64,000 bases of DNA, from assembly GCF_028858725.1 (NCBI RefSeq), contig NC_084773.1, positions 4,206,350 through 4,270,349 of the forward strand. The letters run 5' to 3'. Under the pieces are notes generated by a model that ran no database searches, was not told the DNA's origin, and saw only the letters and a program-made list of their open reading frames with translations. A program made the position numbers and the translations under genes. The stretch is from Colius striatus (taxonomy: Eukaryota > Chordata > Aves > Coliiformes > Coliidae). Shown here piece by piece: positions 1-11,213 of this stretch. Positions within the stretch are counted from its first letter, which is position 1. Each line of letters begins with the position of its first letter.

Positions 1-322
1 CCACTTTACTTTGTAGGTACTTGGATAAGAGAGCAGATCAGATTAGGCAAGATGATGTGGGAAGTGAGACAGCTTGGTAGAAAGATATTCCTAAACATTT
101 CAGGTCCTTATCTTTTGCTATTAAACCATAGAAGGTAACAGTAAAACTTGTTTAAAGATCCTGCTGGTCACACAACCCTTCACATGCATTTCTCAGATGA
201 ACAAACTTAGAAAGTTGTTATTTTAGAAAACGTGTCTCAAGTGAAGAATACATTCATTAGCTATGAAGCATCACCACGTGGCATTTACAAGGTAAACCTT
301 CTATATTATTTGTGCATTCATA
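1..322. other. Non-coding, nothing recognised
   Basis: AT-rich sequence with no exon, repeat or RNA gene that I can identify. Confidence 0.6.
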
Positions 323-700
323 GGCTGAGGGAGCTGGGGCTCTCCAGCTTGGAGGAGACTGAGGGGTGACCTCATTAATGTTTACATATACATAAAGGGT
401 GGGTGTCAGAAGGATGGAAACAGGCTGTTCTCAGTGATGGCCAATGACAGGACAAGGGGCAATGGGTACAAGCTGGAACATAAGAGATTCCAAAGAAACA
501 CGAGGGAAAACTTCAGTGTTCAGGTGAGGGAGCACTGGAAGGGGCTGCCCAGATGGGCTGTGGAGTTGCTGTCTCTGGGGACATTCAAACCCAACTGGAC
601 AAGTTCCTGTGTGACCTACTCTACATGGTCCTGCTCTGGCAGGGGGATTGCACTGGATGAGATTTTGAGGTCTCTTTCAACCCTTAAGATTCTGTGATTC
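323..700 (+). repeat. CR1 LINE 3' fragment
   Basis: Contains GGCTGAGGGAGCTGGGGCT, GACAGGACAAGGGGCAATGG, the AGGTGAGGGAGCACTGG block and the 3' end ATTCTGTGATTC. It is 5'-truncated, and an 87-codon open frame inside it is only a reverse-transcriptase remnant. Confidence 0.92.
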
Positions 701-2957
701 ACCCCCTTTCTCACAATAGGAATCAATCTGACTGAGCTGGATTCGTTGCTGTTACCAGAGCTTAAATACTGTGTGCACATACATATAAATACCCAACCAT
801 CCCCCTAATCAACACAAATCCACTGACACAAATCAACTGCCAGGTGTGTCCCAACACAGAGCTTACTTCAGTGCAGATCTGAGCACCGATTTCCCACCTT
901 GCCAATGCTTCTTGTACAGCACACACCCATGAACACAAACACTGAGGTGAGTGACACTTTTGAGAAGGACTGGGAGTTTCAGGCCAGGTTTGAATCAGCT
1001 TGCTTTGGTTTGTTTATTTTTACAGAAGGATTGTGATGAATTTTTCTTTCCTCTTTTAATATCAAGGAAGAACTAGGCTGGTATTCATATTCACTATGGA
1101 TAATTATCTTGAGCAGCTAAGCTTCTCTTTCTGCAGAGTGCTTTCAGAGGTAGACAGACAAATTACAGCAGATAGCATCAGTACCATTCACAATGCCATA
1201 TTTTGCAGAAGCTATTTATTCTTTGCTTTGTCTTTAACAATGCTTTAAACCAATTGCTGTTTTGTGTGGATAATTAACAACCCAAATCCAATTCTTCACA
1301 GATGAATTGAAGGGATTTTGAGCACCAGAGAATGCAGCTATTCATCAGCAGACAGTCTACACAGGGTGGACAATGGCTTAAATTTTACTCCACGTTGAAG
1401 ACAATGTAATTACTTGAAAGGAATGCAATCTATACCACCAAGGAAAGTATTAACAGTGGCATGGTCAGAGAAGGATAAACAAGAAAGCAAAAGTTTATCA
1501 TTGCATGAAACAACAGTACTGATTTGCATAGCTGTGTTGAGAAACACTAAGTATTTAGGTGGAAAACTCGTTATGAAGGGAGCTGGATCATCCAAGGCTT
1601 AATGAAACCATATGAAATCTGGTATCCTTATGTGGCTGCCATTAGTCCATTTGCTCATATCCATCTAATGCTCATTATTACTACAAGTAAACCTGTGGCA
1701 AAGGCATTTTTAACTCATCTCTCCAAAGATTCATCCAGATTCTTCCTATGTTTTGACTTCTCTTGTCAAAATTTTAACCCATGAACTCAGCAGATCTGAC
1801 ATCAGAGGATCCCTTCTGTGCTAATGCCATCATGCAATTTGCAGCCAGTAGCCTTGCAATGACTACTAGCCAGCCCTGCTGGTGGACATTCCAGCTACTG
1901 CAGGTCCTGTATAAGATACTCCTGCTGATGGCAAGTTTCCTTGGTGATCAATGGCCACACCTGCTGCATTTCACATACTAAATATGATTCTATTTTCCCC
2001 CCTAATTACGATTTACAGTATCATTGGGAGCTATTTTACATGTAGCAATGGACCTGTCCATATCCATCAGATATTCTCTCACCAGTATATGTAATGTTGT
2101 CATCTTGCCTCACCACCATTGTGACCATGTTGATAAGTAAGTGACACTAAAGTTGTGCTCCTTGTCCTCACTTTCCTCTGCTTTCCTCAGTTGAGTTCCA
2201 AACACACCATAGGGGCACATGCCAGAAATCATGGGAATGGAGGAAGGAGGGCAGTGGCTATTGCAGGACAACTCTTAACGTGCACAGCACAACTCTTTTT
2301 GTCCACAGAGCTGTGGTTTGTGATCCATAAACACAATATAAACTAGGCAAGTGTGGAAACATTACCCACTTTAAACATAGGCACTCAATCAGTTCTGAAG
2401 AATTCCTTAAAACCATGAGCAATACACTATGGAGACAACAAGATGTAGCAAAAAATTGTACTTTAAATGACGCTGAAGCCAATGAAGAGAGCACGTTGTA
2501 CTATTTTTCCTCCATTTGTACCATTCAGTAACTGAGCCAACAGGCAAACCAATGCTGCTCACCACTTTAAGCAGCAGCTCCCAATATATGTGGCTTCATT
2601 TTCTTCAACACTCTTCTTCTGAATTGTTTTAATTAAGGTTAAGATGACTTCCTCCCCATCACTAACCCACTAGCACTCTGACCCGAACCACCCAGTGTAC
2701 CACACCACTGCCTGACCCCACAGCCCATCCCTCCCTCCTCTCTGGGCGCCCATCAAACTATCCACAGACAAGCGGCGTCAAAGACTTGCACATGTCCCTA
2801 GATTTAATTAAATGGCTTAGAAATAAACCCATTTCACATGAATTTAATAAACTGATTCACATACTATTTGAGAGAGCTCTTTAGTCAGTTTCCAAGTGCA
2901 TAAGGATAAAGAAAACACCCCAGGATTTTCTCTAGTTTGAAATATTCACTTAGTCTT
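701..2957. other. Non-coding stretch
   Basis: Several open frames of 60-78 codons overlap in opposite strands and show no domain or splice structure. Nothing recognised. Confidence 0.6.
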
Positions 2958-3150
2958 AGAATCATAGAATGGTGGGGGTTGGAAGGGACCTTTAGAGATC
3001 ATCCAGTCCACCCCCCCTGCAGAAGCAGGGTCACCTAGATCAGGTCACACAGGAACATGTCCAGGCGGGTCTTGAAGACCTCCAAGGAAGGAGCCTCCAC
3101 AAGCCCTCTGGGCAGCCTGTGCCAGGGCTCCCTCACCCTCACAGTGTCTT
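2958..3150 (-). repeat. CR1 LINE 3' fragment
   Basis: Begins AGAATCATAGAATGG, then GGAAGGGACCTTTAGAGATC, and stops after CCAGGGCTCCCTCACC. Confidence 0.93.
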
Positions 3151-3320
3151 CTCTCACCCTACCTTAGCATACAGACAAACATTCATCTAAAGTGCTGGGA
3201 CCAGAGCAGCAATAAACAAAGATTTTTTGGTCAGATAATTTAGCTGTCAGCTGAATACTTCAGGTTCTGTTCCTACTTTTTAAAAATAGCAACAGGAAAA
3301 AGTTAATGAACCACTGCTTT

Positions 3321-3345
3321 CAGAATCACAGAATCTTAAGGGTTA
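3321..3345 (-). repeat. Very short CR1 3'-tail remnant
   Basis: CAGAATCACAGAATCTTAAG resembles only the terminal bases of a reversed CR1. At about 25 bases it could be chance. Confidence 0.4.
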
Positions 3346-3681
3346 ATACCCTGCTCAGAACAGACCCAAGACACTGCTGCTGAGAAAATGCATATGGTAG
3401 AAATCACTTTGTTTCAAGAGTGTTAGGTAGAGCTACAGTTGAATTTTGTGAACATTTTGCCTCCCTCAATTGCAAAGATGCCAACATTTGATCTAACCAG
3501 CAACCTACCCATGCTAAAAATCACTGCCAAACACAATTGTTGGGAAAGTAGGAAGACACAGAAGTTCCTTTGCAAACAGCAAAGTACGTGCTCTCTGTTT
3601 TTACATTAAAGCTAAAAAAAAAAGCATGTCATTCCACTTCCCTCAAAATATAAGAAACCAGGAGAGAATGCCATATTAATG

Positions 3682-3727
3682 GGAATGTTTGACTGGTTTT
3701 CCTTGGAATGTTTGCCTGGTTTTCCTT
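3682..3727. repeat. Tandem duplication, 2 x 23 bp
   Basis: GGAATGTTTGACTGG...TTCCTT is followed immediately by the same unit with a single A-to-C change. Confidence 0.9.
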
Positions 3728-4443
3728 GACATTTCAAAGTTACCTGTCTAGTCCTGAGTGCAGGGAGTTTGGGAGCTACTCGGGGGTGACACCTCTACTG
3801 AACTTGCTCTTCATTTCCTATGAACATTGATGGCAATAAGTAGTTTGATGGTGATGGTAGTTCAATCAATTCTCAACATCACCAAGCAAAAAACCCAGTT
3901 CATTCCAAAATACAGGTAATCCTCTCCTGAAGCAGACAAGAAACTAACCAGAAACACCAAGTCCAGTGATTAAAACAAATAAACAAATTCTTTATTAGGA
4001 GTTATTTTTACTGAACGACAACTGATAAATCCCAGGACCATGACCAAAGGCATGAAATAAACCTATTTCCAAAACCAAATCTTATCCTTTCAGGAACCTG
4101 GCCTCTTTTTTTTTGCTACAGCAGCAAGCGTTTCAGTGCCTCTTACTACTTCCCACCCTACTTTTCCCATGTAAATACAGACACTAACCATAAAAGAAAA
4201 GAAGTCTCATTAACAAAGAAAGCATTTTCAGTAAGCTTTACTCAGAGGGTTCTTCTCCAAACCACTGACAGTGTTTCTCACAACACTATTAAGACTTTTG
4301 TGCTAATGCAGCTTCTTTTCTTTTCCAGCCATATTAGCAGGGCTGTGCTTGGATTAAAGTGTCCCTGAGAAGAACTGTTTCATACAGGTACAGCTGTAGG
4401 CAAGCATGGTCAGACCGAGCTTCTTTCTAGGGTGAGTCACAGA

Positions 4444-4509
4444 GGTTAGTGGTTGGACTTGATGATCTTAAAGGTTTTTTACAACCAAAATTACTCTATG
4501 ATTCTATGA
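4444..4509 (+). repeat. CR1-type 3' end, degraded
   Basis: TTGGACTTGATGATCTTAAAGG, then ACAACCAAAA and a tail CTATGATTCTATGA. This tail variant differs from most CR1 copies here, suggesting another subfamily. Confidence 0.75.
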
Positions 4510-5073
4510 GGACACAACAGACCAGACCTGACTCTTGCAAACCTTACCCAAGATGTTAACTTCATGTTTTTCAAACTTGAACGTGGACATGGCCAGATGC
4601 ATGTGTAATCTCAGGGGGACTTAGAGGACTGCTCACAGCACTGCAGTTACAACTTGCACCACACAGACCCTTGCCCATAGTTTTCAGAGACTACTTGTGT
4701 GTTTGAGAAGAGGCTTATAGGTCAGAGCCCTGCAGAAAGTCAGCCAAACACTTCATTTTGTAAGCATCACCTCAGAAAAGATGACAAATCTACTATTATT
4801 AGGAAGACATCTAGGGCTGGAGGACATGATGAAAGACACAAGTAATAGCTCTAGAAGAGGTATTTGGAGACCCACTGCATACCTCGCCTCTTGCAAAGCA
4901 ACAGAAATGTGACTAAAAACACAAACAGAAAGTACAATTATAAACTCAAAAGCTACTGTTAATACTAGGCAGAAGATATTCTCCAGTATCTCTGCTACTG
5001 ACATAAAACCCACCAGCTGCCAGTAACATTCAGTCTTTCTCCAGTCTCAGTCCTCCATGACCTAAATACTCAC

Positions 5074-5233
5074 TGAGTAGTACTTCTGTGCATTCAACTC
5101 ATTAAGGATCCAGTCCTGAAGCACTTCATATTTCTCCATCCAGGCTGTGCAGAGGGAACACAGGAGCGCTGGGCAGCTCCTTTGGAAGGGAAACTCAACA
5201 CCTCGCAGGATCACCATTAGCCCTCTGTGTGCT
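5074..5233 (-). other. Exon-like segment, unrecognised
   Basis: Minus-strand open frame containing ILRGVEFPFQRSC and AWMEKYEVLQDWILNELNAQ. It is followed in phase 0 by a good donor, GTGAGT (5073-5068). Composition looks protein-like, but the acceptor side is poor: TAG/CAG choices near 5233-5210 lack a pyrimidine tract. I do not recognise the protein and it does not match IPPK or BICD2. Confidence 0.2.
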
Positions 5234-6629
5234 GTACCTATTTCCATGCTAGTGTGTCAAGTTAATGACAACTGCCATTCATTATGCTTCTTTGGTCAAT
5301 GTTTCCAAAAAAGGACATTTTAACAAACCAGACCAAACACTCAACAGCAGAAAGAAATGGTAAAACCCTCTGCTAAAGGACAGAACTTCACACAAGTGCA
5401 CAGATGGTGGGACTACTATACTTCACCTCTTCCAACTGAAGGAGTTCTCCCGCCCCTTTCCCTCAGCCACAGACTCTTGTATTACTCTTGGTTAGAAGTT
5501 TTTTGTCAGGTCACTAACTTGACCTGACCCTGAGTTGGTTCAGCTCACCCCATGCATGGGGAAGTGGTGTGAGAGCAGGCTGCACTGGATGTGGAAGCTT
5601 GAAAGAACACAGGCAGACAATGGGGGAACTGGGCTCTAGGATGTTTCCAACCATGGTACAACAGACATAGCAGCTCTTTTGATAGACTCTATGCTCTCCA
5701 GAACCCTGGGGATGACTTGGTTTACTGCAGCTCAACTGGTCAGTCAGCAGAAGCACTGTGACTCAGTTATTTTTGCCCAATGCCATAGAAAACAGAGAAA
5801 CCTCCTGTTCTGCACCAAAATACTTTCACCTGGAATCCACACTATCCAAAAATTGATGTTGTCTTTTACAAGAAAAATAAGCACAGTCTCATCTTCCCAT
5901 CTCTTCAGACTATGGTGTTTTGGCCAGTCTTAATTTAACCCAAGTTAAAACCAGCTTGTTTTTAAGAACCAAAGAGGTTGAAACCTTTTGGTTTGGGTTG
6001 TTTGGGTTTTTTTTTCCCAGACCTCTATCATTTTTGTGGCAAGGGGTTTTTAATGCCACATCTGCATTTACAGAGGAAATGAAACTCCAATTAATCCCAA
6101 GCTTAGGTGAAAATGCTCAACTTGGTCTCCTGTTGGAACTTGCAAATGCAGAAACCTGTGCAGAGAAGGAAGGGGAACAAAAACCAAGTGCTTGAGAAAA
6201 CAGGATGCAATTTTAACAACTGATTGTGAATTTATCCACTGTAGTGAATTCTTCACTATTTTAGCTGAGGAAAGAAACTTTGTCAGTTGGAAAAAACGTT
6301 TGGACCTTGGATGCAGTTCTTTGTGGCAGTCAATACACCAACACTGCCCACGAGTACACTGGGAAAGACCAAGAAGAAGGATTACACTGTGAGCAAGCAC
6401 CAGTCTCTGACACAGAGCAAAACCAGGCTATTCCTAATAATATATTGTAAGTGAATATGTTACTAACCTATAGTACTGAAACCAACTCTTTCAACATTTA
6501 GAAATGAATAGAATTAATAGGAAAAAACACCCCAAACCAAGTGCCTTGGTGTCAGGTGAATGTCAGTGGGCTCTTACAGCACTCCTGCTAACTTGAATGT
6601 AGCAACAAGCATAATTTCAATCCCTAGAA

Positions 6630-6661
6630 CCCTTAAATACTGTAACCCTTAAATGCTGTAA
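6630..6661. repeat. Tandem duplication, 2 x 16 bp
   Basis: CCCTTAAATACTGTAA is followed directly by CCCTTAAATGCTGTAA. Confidence 0.88.
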
Positions 6662-7841
6662 TGCCATCCTCACTGCCAGTCTGTCCCATCCCCATTGGAC
6701 CCTCTTACATCTACAGTGATTTCATTTGGTTTGGATTTCCTTACATCACCAACCTTGGCTCAAATCTTAGGAATAAGAGAAGTTTGGTTCTGTTGTTTGG
6801 GGTTTTTTTGGCAGGGGGAGGGGGTGGTTTAGGTTTGCTTTGGTTTGGGTTTTTTTTTTAACTACTCCTAAATTCATTACTTTCAAGTTTTTGCCTCTAG
6901 CATTTATGGTTCATTTCCTAAATTTAAGGATCTTGAAAGCAAGGCAGGTAACCACAAAAATCTGTATAACCTAACTCTATCAGAATCTTGCTCTTACTTG
7001 TTCTCGTATCTCACTGTTGTGAGCCTCTGGCTCAAATGCAATATTTTCTCAGATACTTCAGATAAATTTCCAAAGGACTGTATTTTCTGCAGTTGCTGTA
7101 TGTGAAATGATAACATCAGGTAATATTAAGGAGAAGGAGAAAAACATTGTCACGTAGACAGGCGGTTCTTCAAAGGACATGATCCCACCCAGCTCTAGAC
7201 AATTCCTGTTAAACATCACATGGAACTTCAGCCCCAGCATTAGAAGAAATTCGACACTTTTCCAAATTAATAAAAAAAGTCATTATGTTATTCATGTGGC
7301 AACAAGTAGAACACCAGGCTGTGGGGGTGGAGAAGAAAATGTCTGGTTCTTCACTTTCTCATGTCAAGCATGCAGGGTAATAAGACAAAACCAAAAGCTA
7401 CTATAATGTTGTATTCAATTGCCTCAATACTGAAACATGCTCACAACTTTGCCACAAGGGCAAGTATGCTCACACATCACAGATATTACACCTCTCCAGG
7501 TTTACACAGGCACAAGTGACAACTGCAATGATTTTACTTCCATTTACTCATATTACAGTGGGGTTTTTTCACTCAAGAACTATGATGATAACTAAGAAGA
7601 ATATAATTACCCTGCTCAGCTGCCATTGAAACATCACCTCCACAGAACACCTACTGCTACTTGCCAATCCACTGAATTCACTACAAATGACACATGTTGC
7701 TGTTACAAGTAGGGAACAGGCATCTTCCCTCCCGTCCTACAAACCCTGATAAAAGGAGGCAGAAGATGGCACTAGGGAGAGATCTCCACGTAAGATGTTC
7801 ACTCCCCAAAGTAAATACCTAGAAGGTATACCTAGAAGATA

Positions 7842-8020
7842 CCTGGCACAGGCTGCCCAGGGAGGGTGTGGAGGCTCCTTCCTTGGAGGTCTTCAAGACC
7901 CACCTGGGCACATTCCTAGGTGACCTGATCTAGGTGAACCTGCTTCTTGCAAGGGAGGTTGGACTAGATGATCTCTAAAGGTCCCTGCCAACCCTTACCA
8001 TTCTGTGATTCTATGATTCT
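7842..8020 (+). repeat. CR1 LINE 3' fragment
   Basis: CCTGGCACAGGCTGCCCAGG, GGTGACCTGATCTAGGTG, and an end with ATTCTGTGATTCTATGATTC. Confidence 0.93.
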
Positions 8021-10956
8021 AAGATTCCTGAGTTGAGTTGCCCCAAAACACTAACCCCAAAGCAAGCACTCAGATACCTCATGCCATGCACATGTCTGGA
8101 GTTGTGGCAGTGGGGAGCAGAAGTCAGATACTCTCCAACCACCACTCTCCAACAAAGCCTCTGAATCACTGTGCTGCTGCCACTGCCTTTCTTGTATGCT
8201 CTCTCTAACCCCATGAGTCTTTCACTCCCCTTTAAGCAGTGCCAGTGCTTCCCAAGACCTTGAAGCACCCTGTATGCTCTAATGCTTGGCAGGCTGGAAA
8301 AATTTGCAAGTGATGAAATTCAAGTGTCTTAGACCAAGAGGAGACTGAACACAAATCTTGCACCACCCCAGGCAGTGTGTCTTTCATAAGTCCCAACAAA
8401 TGGCTAGAAGATTGGCTAGCACCACATCTTGCAAAAGCCTCCATCTTCTTCCTACCTGTGAAATACATGCCCTTGGCAAAAGACAAAAGGGTGGAAGGAC
8501 TTCACCATGATCTGACCTTTTTCTTGCTGCCCCTGAGCTTGCCCCAAACTCCAACCATGCCTGAACGAAGATGCTCTTACACCTTAGTTCATACACAACT
8601 TTCAGAAGTGCCCAGGCTCCACAGCCTACACAGCAATGCCATAAGAACACAGGAAGCCTCAGGACCACACAGGAGCTCAGCAGAAGTTGTTGGGGCTGCA
8701 ATGCCAGAATTGTGGGAAAAGTGGATCCTTAAATCCTGTTTGAGGTGTTCATGTCCTGGTTTAGACCCCACTTTAGTTGTGCAGCAAATTATACACATTC
8801 GAGTGTGCTTAATCAAAGAAAACCCTGCAAAGATCATTTACTTCAAAAGCTTGATATCATTAAAGGTCTTGCATCAACAAGAGCTGTAAGATACTCCTTC
8901 AGACATCTCAGGGAATACATAAATAACAAATATTTAGCAAACAACAAAACAGAAAAGGGGTGGAGGGAAAATCTGATCCAGGTCCCCATGTTGTCATGGT
9001 GACTTCACAGCCATTATGTACTTCAGACACATTTAGAAGAAAGCTACATTTTCACCCCTCCCCAACCAAATCATGCAAGGAAGGAAAAATAAAAATCCTG
9101 TCAGCTTGTCACAAGCTACTCAAATGGCAATCCAATCCTTCAATCAGGCAGCACCCCTCAAACACTTGAATCAATACTATCACCGCACCGCCATCCACGT
9201 ACTCGGGCAACACGCAAACAGAAACAAGCAGAGAATAAAGCACAATGACCCATCCAACCCGTTTATGAGATAAGATGGGGAGACTGTTTGGAATGTTTCT
9301 TACCAGACTTGTATCAGGCAGCTTTCTGCTTTCAGAATATTTAAAACATCATTACTTACGAGGTCATTTCATTGCTTCACCGTTTGCAGACACTGTTTGC
9401 AAGCAATTGGTTCTCTTTTACCAAGTGCTACCCGTTCATGCTACTTTTATCACACATAGGAATCAAATAGCCTTAGCCTGCTCAAACAGAATAAAATCCT
9501 CTCAACGTCTCCACGCAAATGCTGCATAAATAGGGATTTCAGAAAGCATGCACGGTAGAGATCATAAAATCAATCCAGCCCATTACAGCAGGAAACACAG
9601 CGAACGCTTTACTACCAGCTTTGAAATTGCTCACACCGAGCACGCACCGCCAAACGCTGCTAAACATCCCCACTTCTACACCAATAAAAGGAAAATGCAG
9701 AGTATAGTCCAAGAGCAGACATCTGTTAAGACACCATTTTCTAAACGATACCTGAAAACACATTAAAGCCTCGGTGAGAAAGCAAGATTTGCAACAGATC
9801 ACAGCATGCAAGCTTACCAGCAGCTCGCCAGCACAGCCTGGCCAGCCATCTGCCCCTTTCCCCCTCCCCACCTCGAAGCCGTTTCAGGAAATCACCGCCT
9901 TCGCTTCATAGACAGATAATTCTGATAACCCCCACCCTCCAAGTTAATCAATTAATGAAGCAAGACTGTTTTTGCCTTACTAAGCAGTGCGGACACTAGG
10001 TCACTTGAAGGTTGCCCGTCCTCTCCTGCCGGAGGGCCTCCCAAACAACAACTGCCCATCCAAATTCAGCCTTTTTTCTTTTTGTTTTTTATATTCATTC
10101 AAAGCTGTAGGAATACACTCAGCCCTTGACAATGCCAGCTTGCATGATGAAAGAGCAAAAGTAGTTTGGAGGCTGCAGAATGCCTTCCCCGGGTTACCAT
10201 GGAAATAAATGTGGGAAGGGGAGGGGGCTTCCCTGATGGCAATGCTGCTACTCAGCCGAGATGCTTTAAAGCCAGGCTGTGTGGGACTGGACACCAAAAC
10301 AAGAAAACGAGTTTTATTACTGTAATTTAACCTGGACTTACTTTCATTTTCACCAGATTTCACGCAGTTGGAAAGTATGAAACTTCTGTGAGACGCCGGG
10401 GGGATGCTGCTCAAACCCTCCCAAAGAGCTGAGGACTGGAACTTTATTGACATTCAGGAATTTGCAAAGATAGGAGTTACTGCTCAGTTGCAATGACAAA
10501 ATTGGTTGACAAGAAAGAACCTGTTACAGAGCTGAGGCTGTAGCAAGGGCAGCTAGTTTCAGGAAGACTCAATAGAGAGCATCAGCTTATTGTTAAACAC
10601 AGTGTAGCTTTTCTGTTAAGGACAATTATCACACATGGTATGAAACAGATCCAGTCTGTGACTTTGCTGTAGTTGGCAAAAGTGAGAAAAGCCCAAGAGC
10701 AGCACAGGCACTGCGACACACCACTCACGGCTGCACCTCCAGCAGCACCCACTCTTGGGGCCAACGCTGTGCTCCCCCTCTATGGTCTTGTCAGAGATCC
10801 CATTAAAAGCCAGTCAAAATAATCCATGGTAAGTTGAAACCTGGCACCAAAGTCCCAGCAGGGATGGCCAAAACAGATTCTGTGAGGCCCAGTGATATTA
10901 ACGCAACGCTTCTGACCAAAGCAGAGTGCTCACTGTCCAGTATTTGCCACAGAGCA
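8021..10956. other. Non-coding stretch; 9.2-10.4 kb resembles conserved regulatory DNA
   Basis: From about 9.18 to 10.4 kb CpGs are more frequent than in the surroundings. There is a homeobox-like palindrome (TTAATCAATTAATGAA near 9943) and an orphan minus-strand donor CTC|GTAAGTAATG at 9361-9352 with no open frame behind it. No protein is recognised in the 150-codon minus frame at 10001-10453. Confidence 0.4.
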
Positions 10957-11213
10957 TAGGACAAGGGGCAATGGGTATAAGCTGCAACAGAAGAGGTTCC
11001 GAAGACACCCAAGGAAGAATTTCTTCCCTGTTGAGGTGAGGGAGCACTGGCAGGGGCTGCCCAGATGGGCTGTGGAGTCTCCTTCTCTGGGGACATTCAA
11101 ACCCAGCTGGATGAGTTCCTGTGTGCCCTACTCTAGGTGGTGCTGCTCTGGCAGGGGGGTTGCACTGGATGAGCTTTCGAGGTCCCTTCCAACCCTTGAG
11201 ATTCTGTGATTCC
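10957..11213 (+). repeat. CR1 LINE 3' fragment
   Basis: Starts at GGACAAGGGGCAATGGG and ends ATTCTGTGATTCC. It is close to the copy at 323-700, suggesting the same subfamily. Minus-strand frames across it are shadows. Confidence 0.93.

Larger units (their letters stand above)
3151..7841. other. Non-coding stretch with small repeats
   Basis: Holds the two tandem duplications, a CR1 tail at 4.4 kb and the exon-like segment near 5.1 kb. Otherwise nothing recognised. Confidence 0.55.

Noticed and set aside
434..697. 87-codon plus frame
   Set aside because: It lies entirely inside a CR1 3' fragment.
8377..8889. 170-codon plus frame
   Set aside because: Three minus frames overlap it and there is no domain or conservation that I can recognise.
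10001..10453. 150-codon minus frame in the CpG-enriched block
   Set aside because: Ser/Lys-rich with no domain. The block looks regulatory rather than coding.
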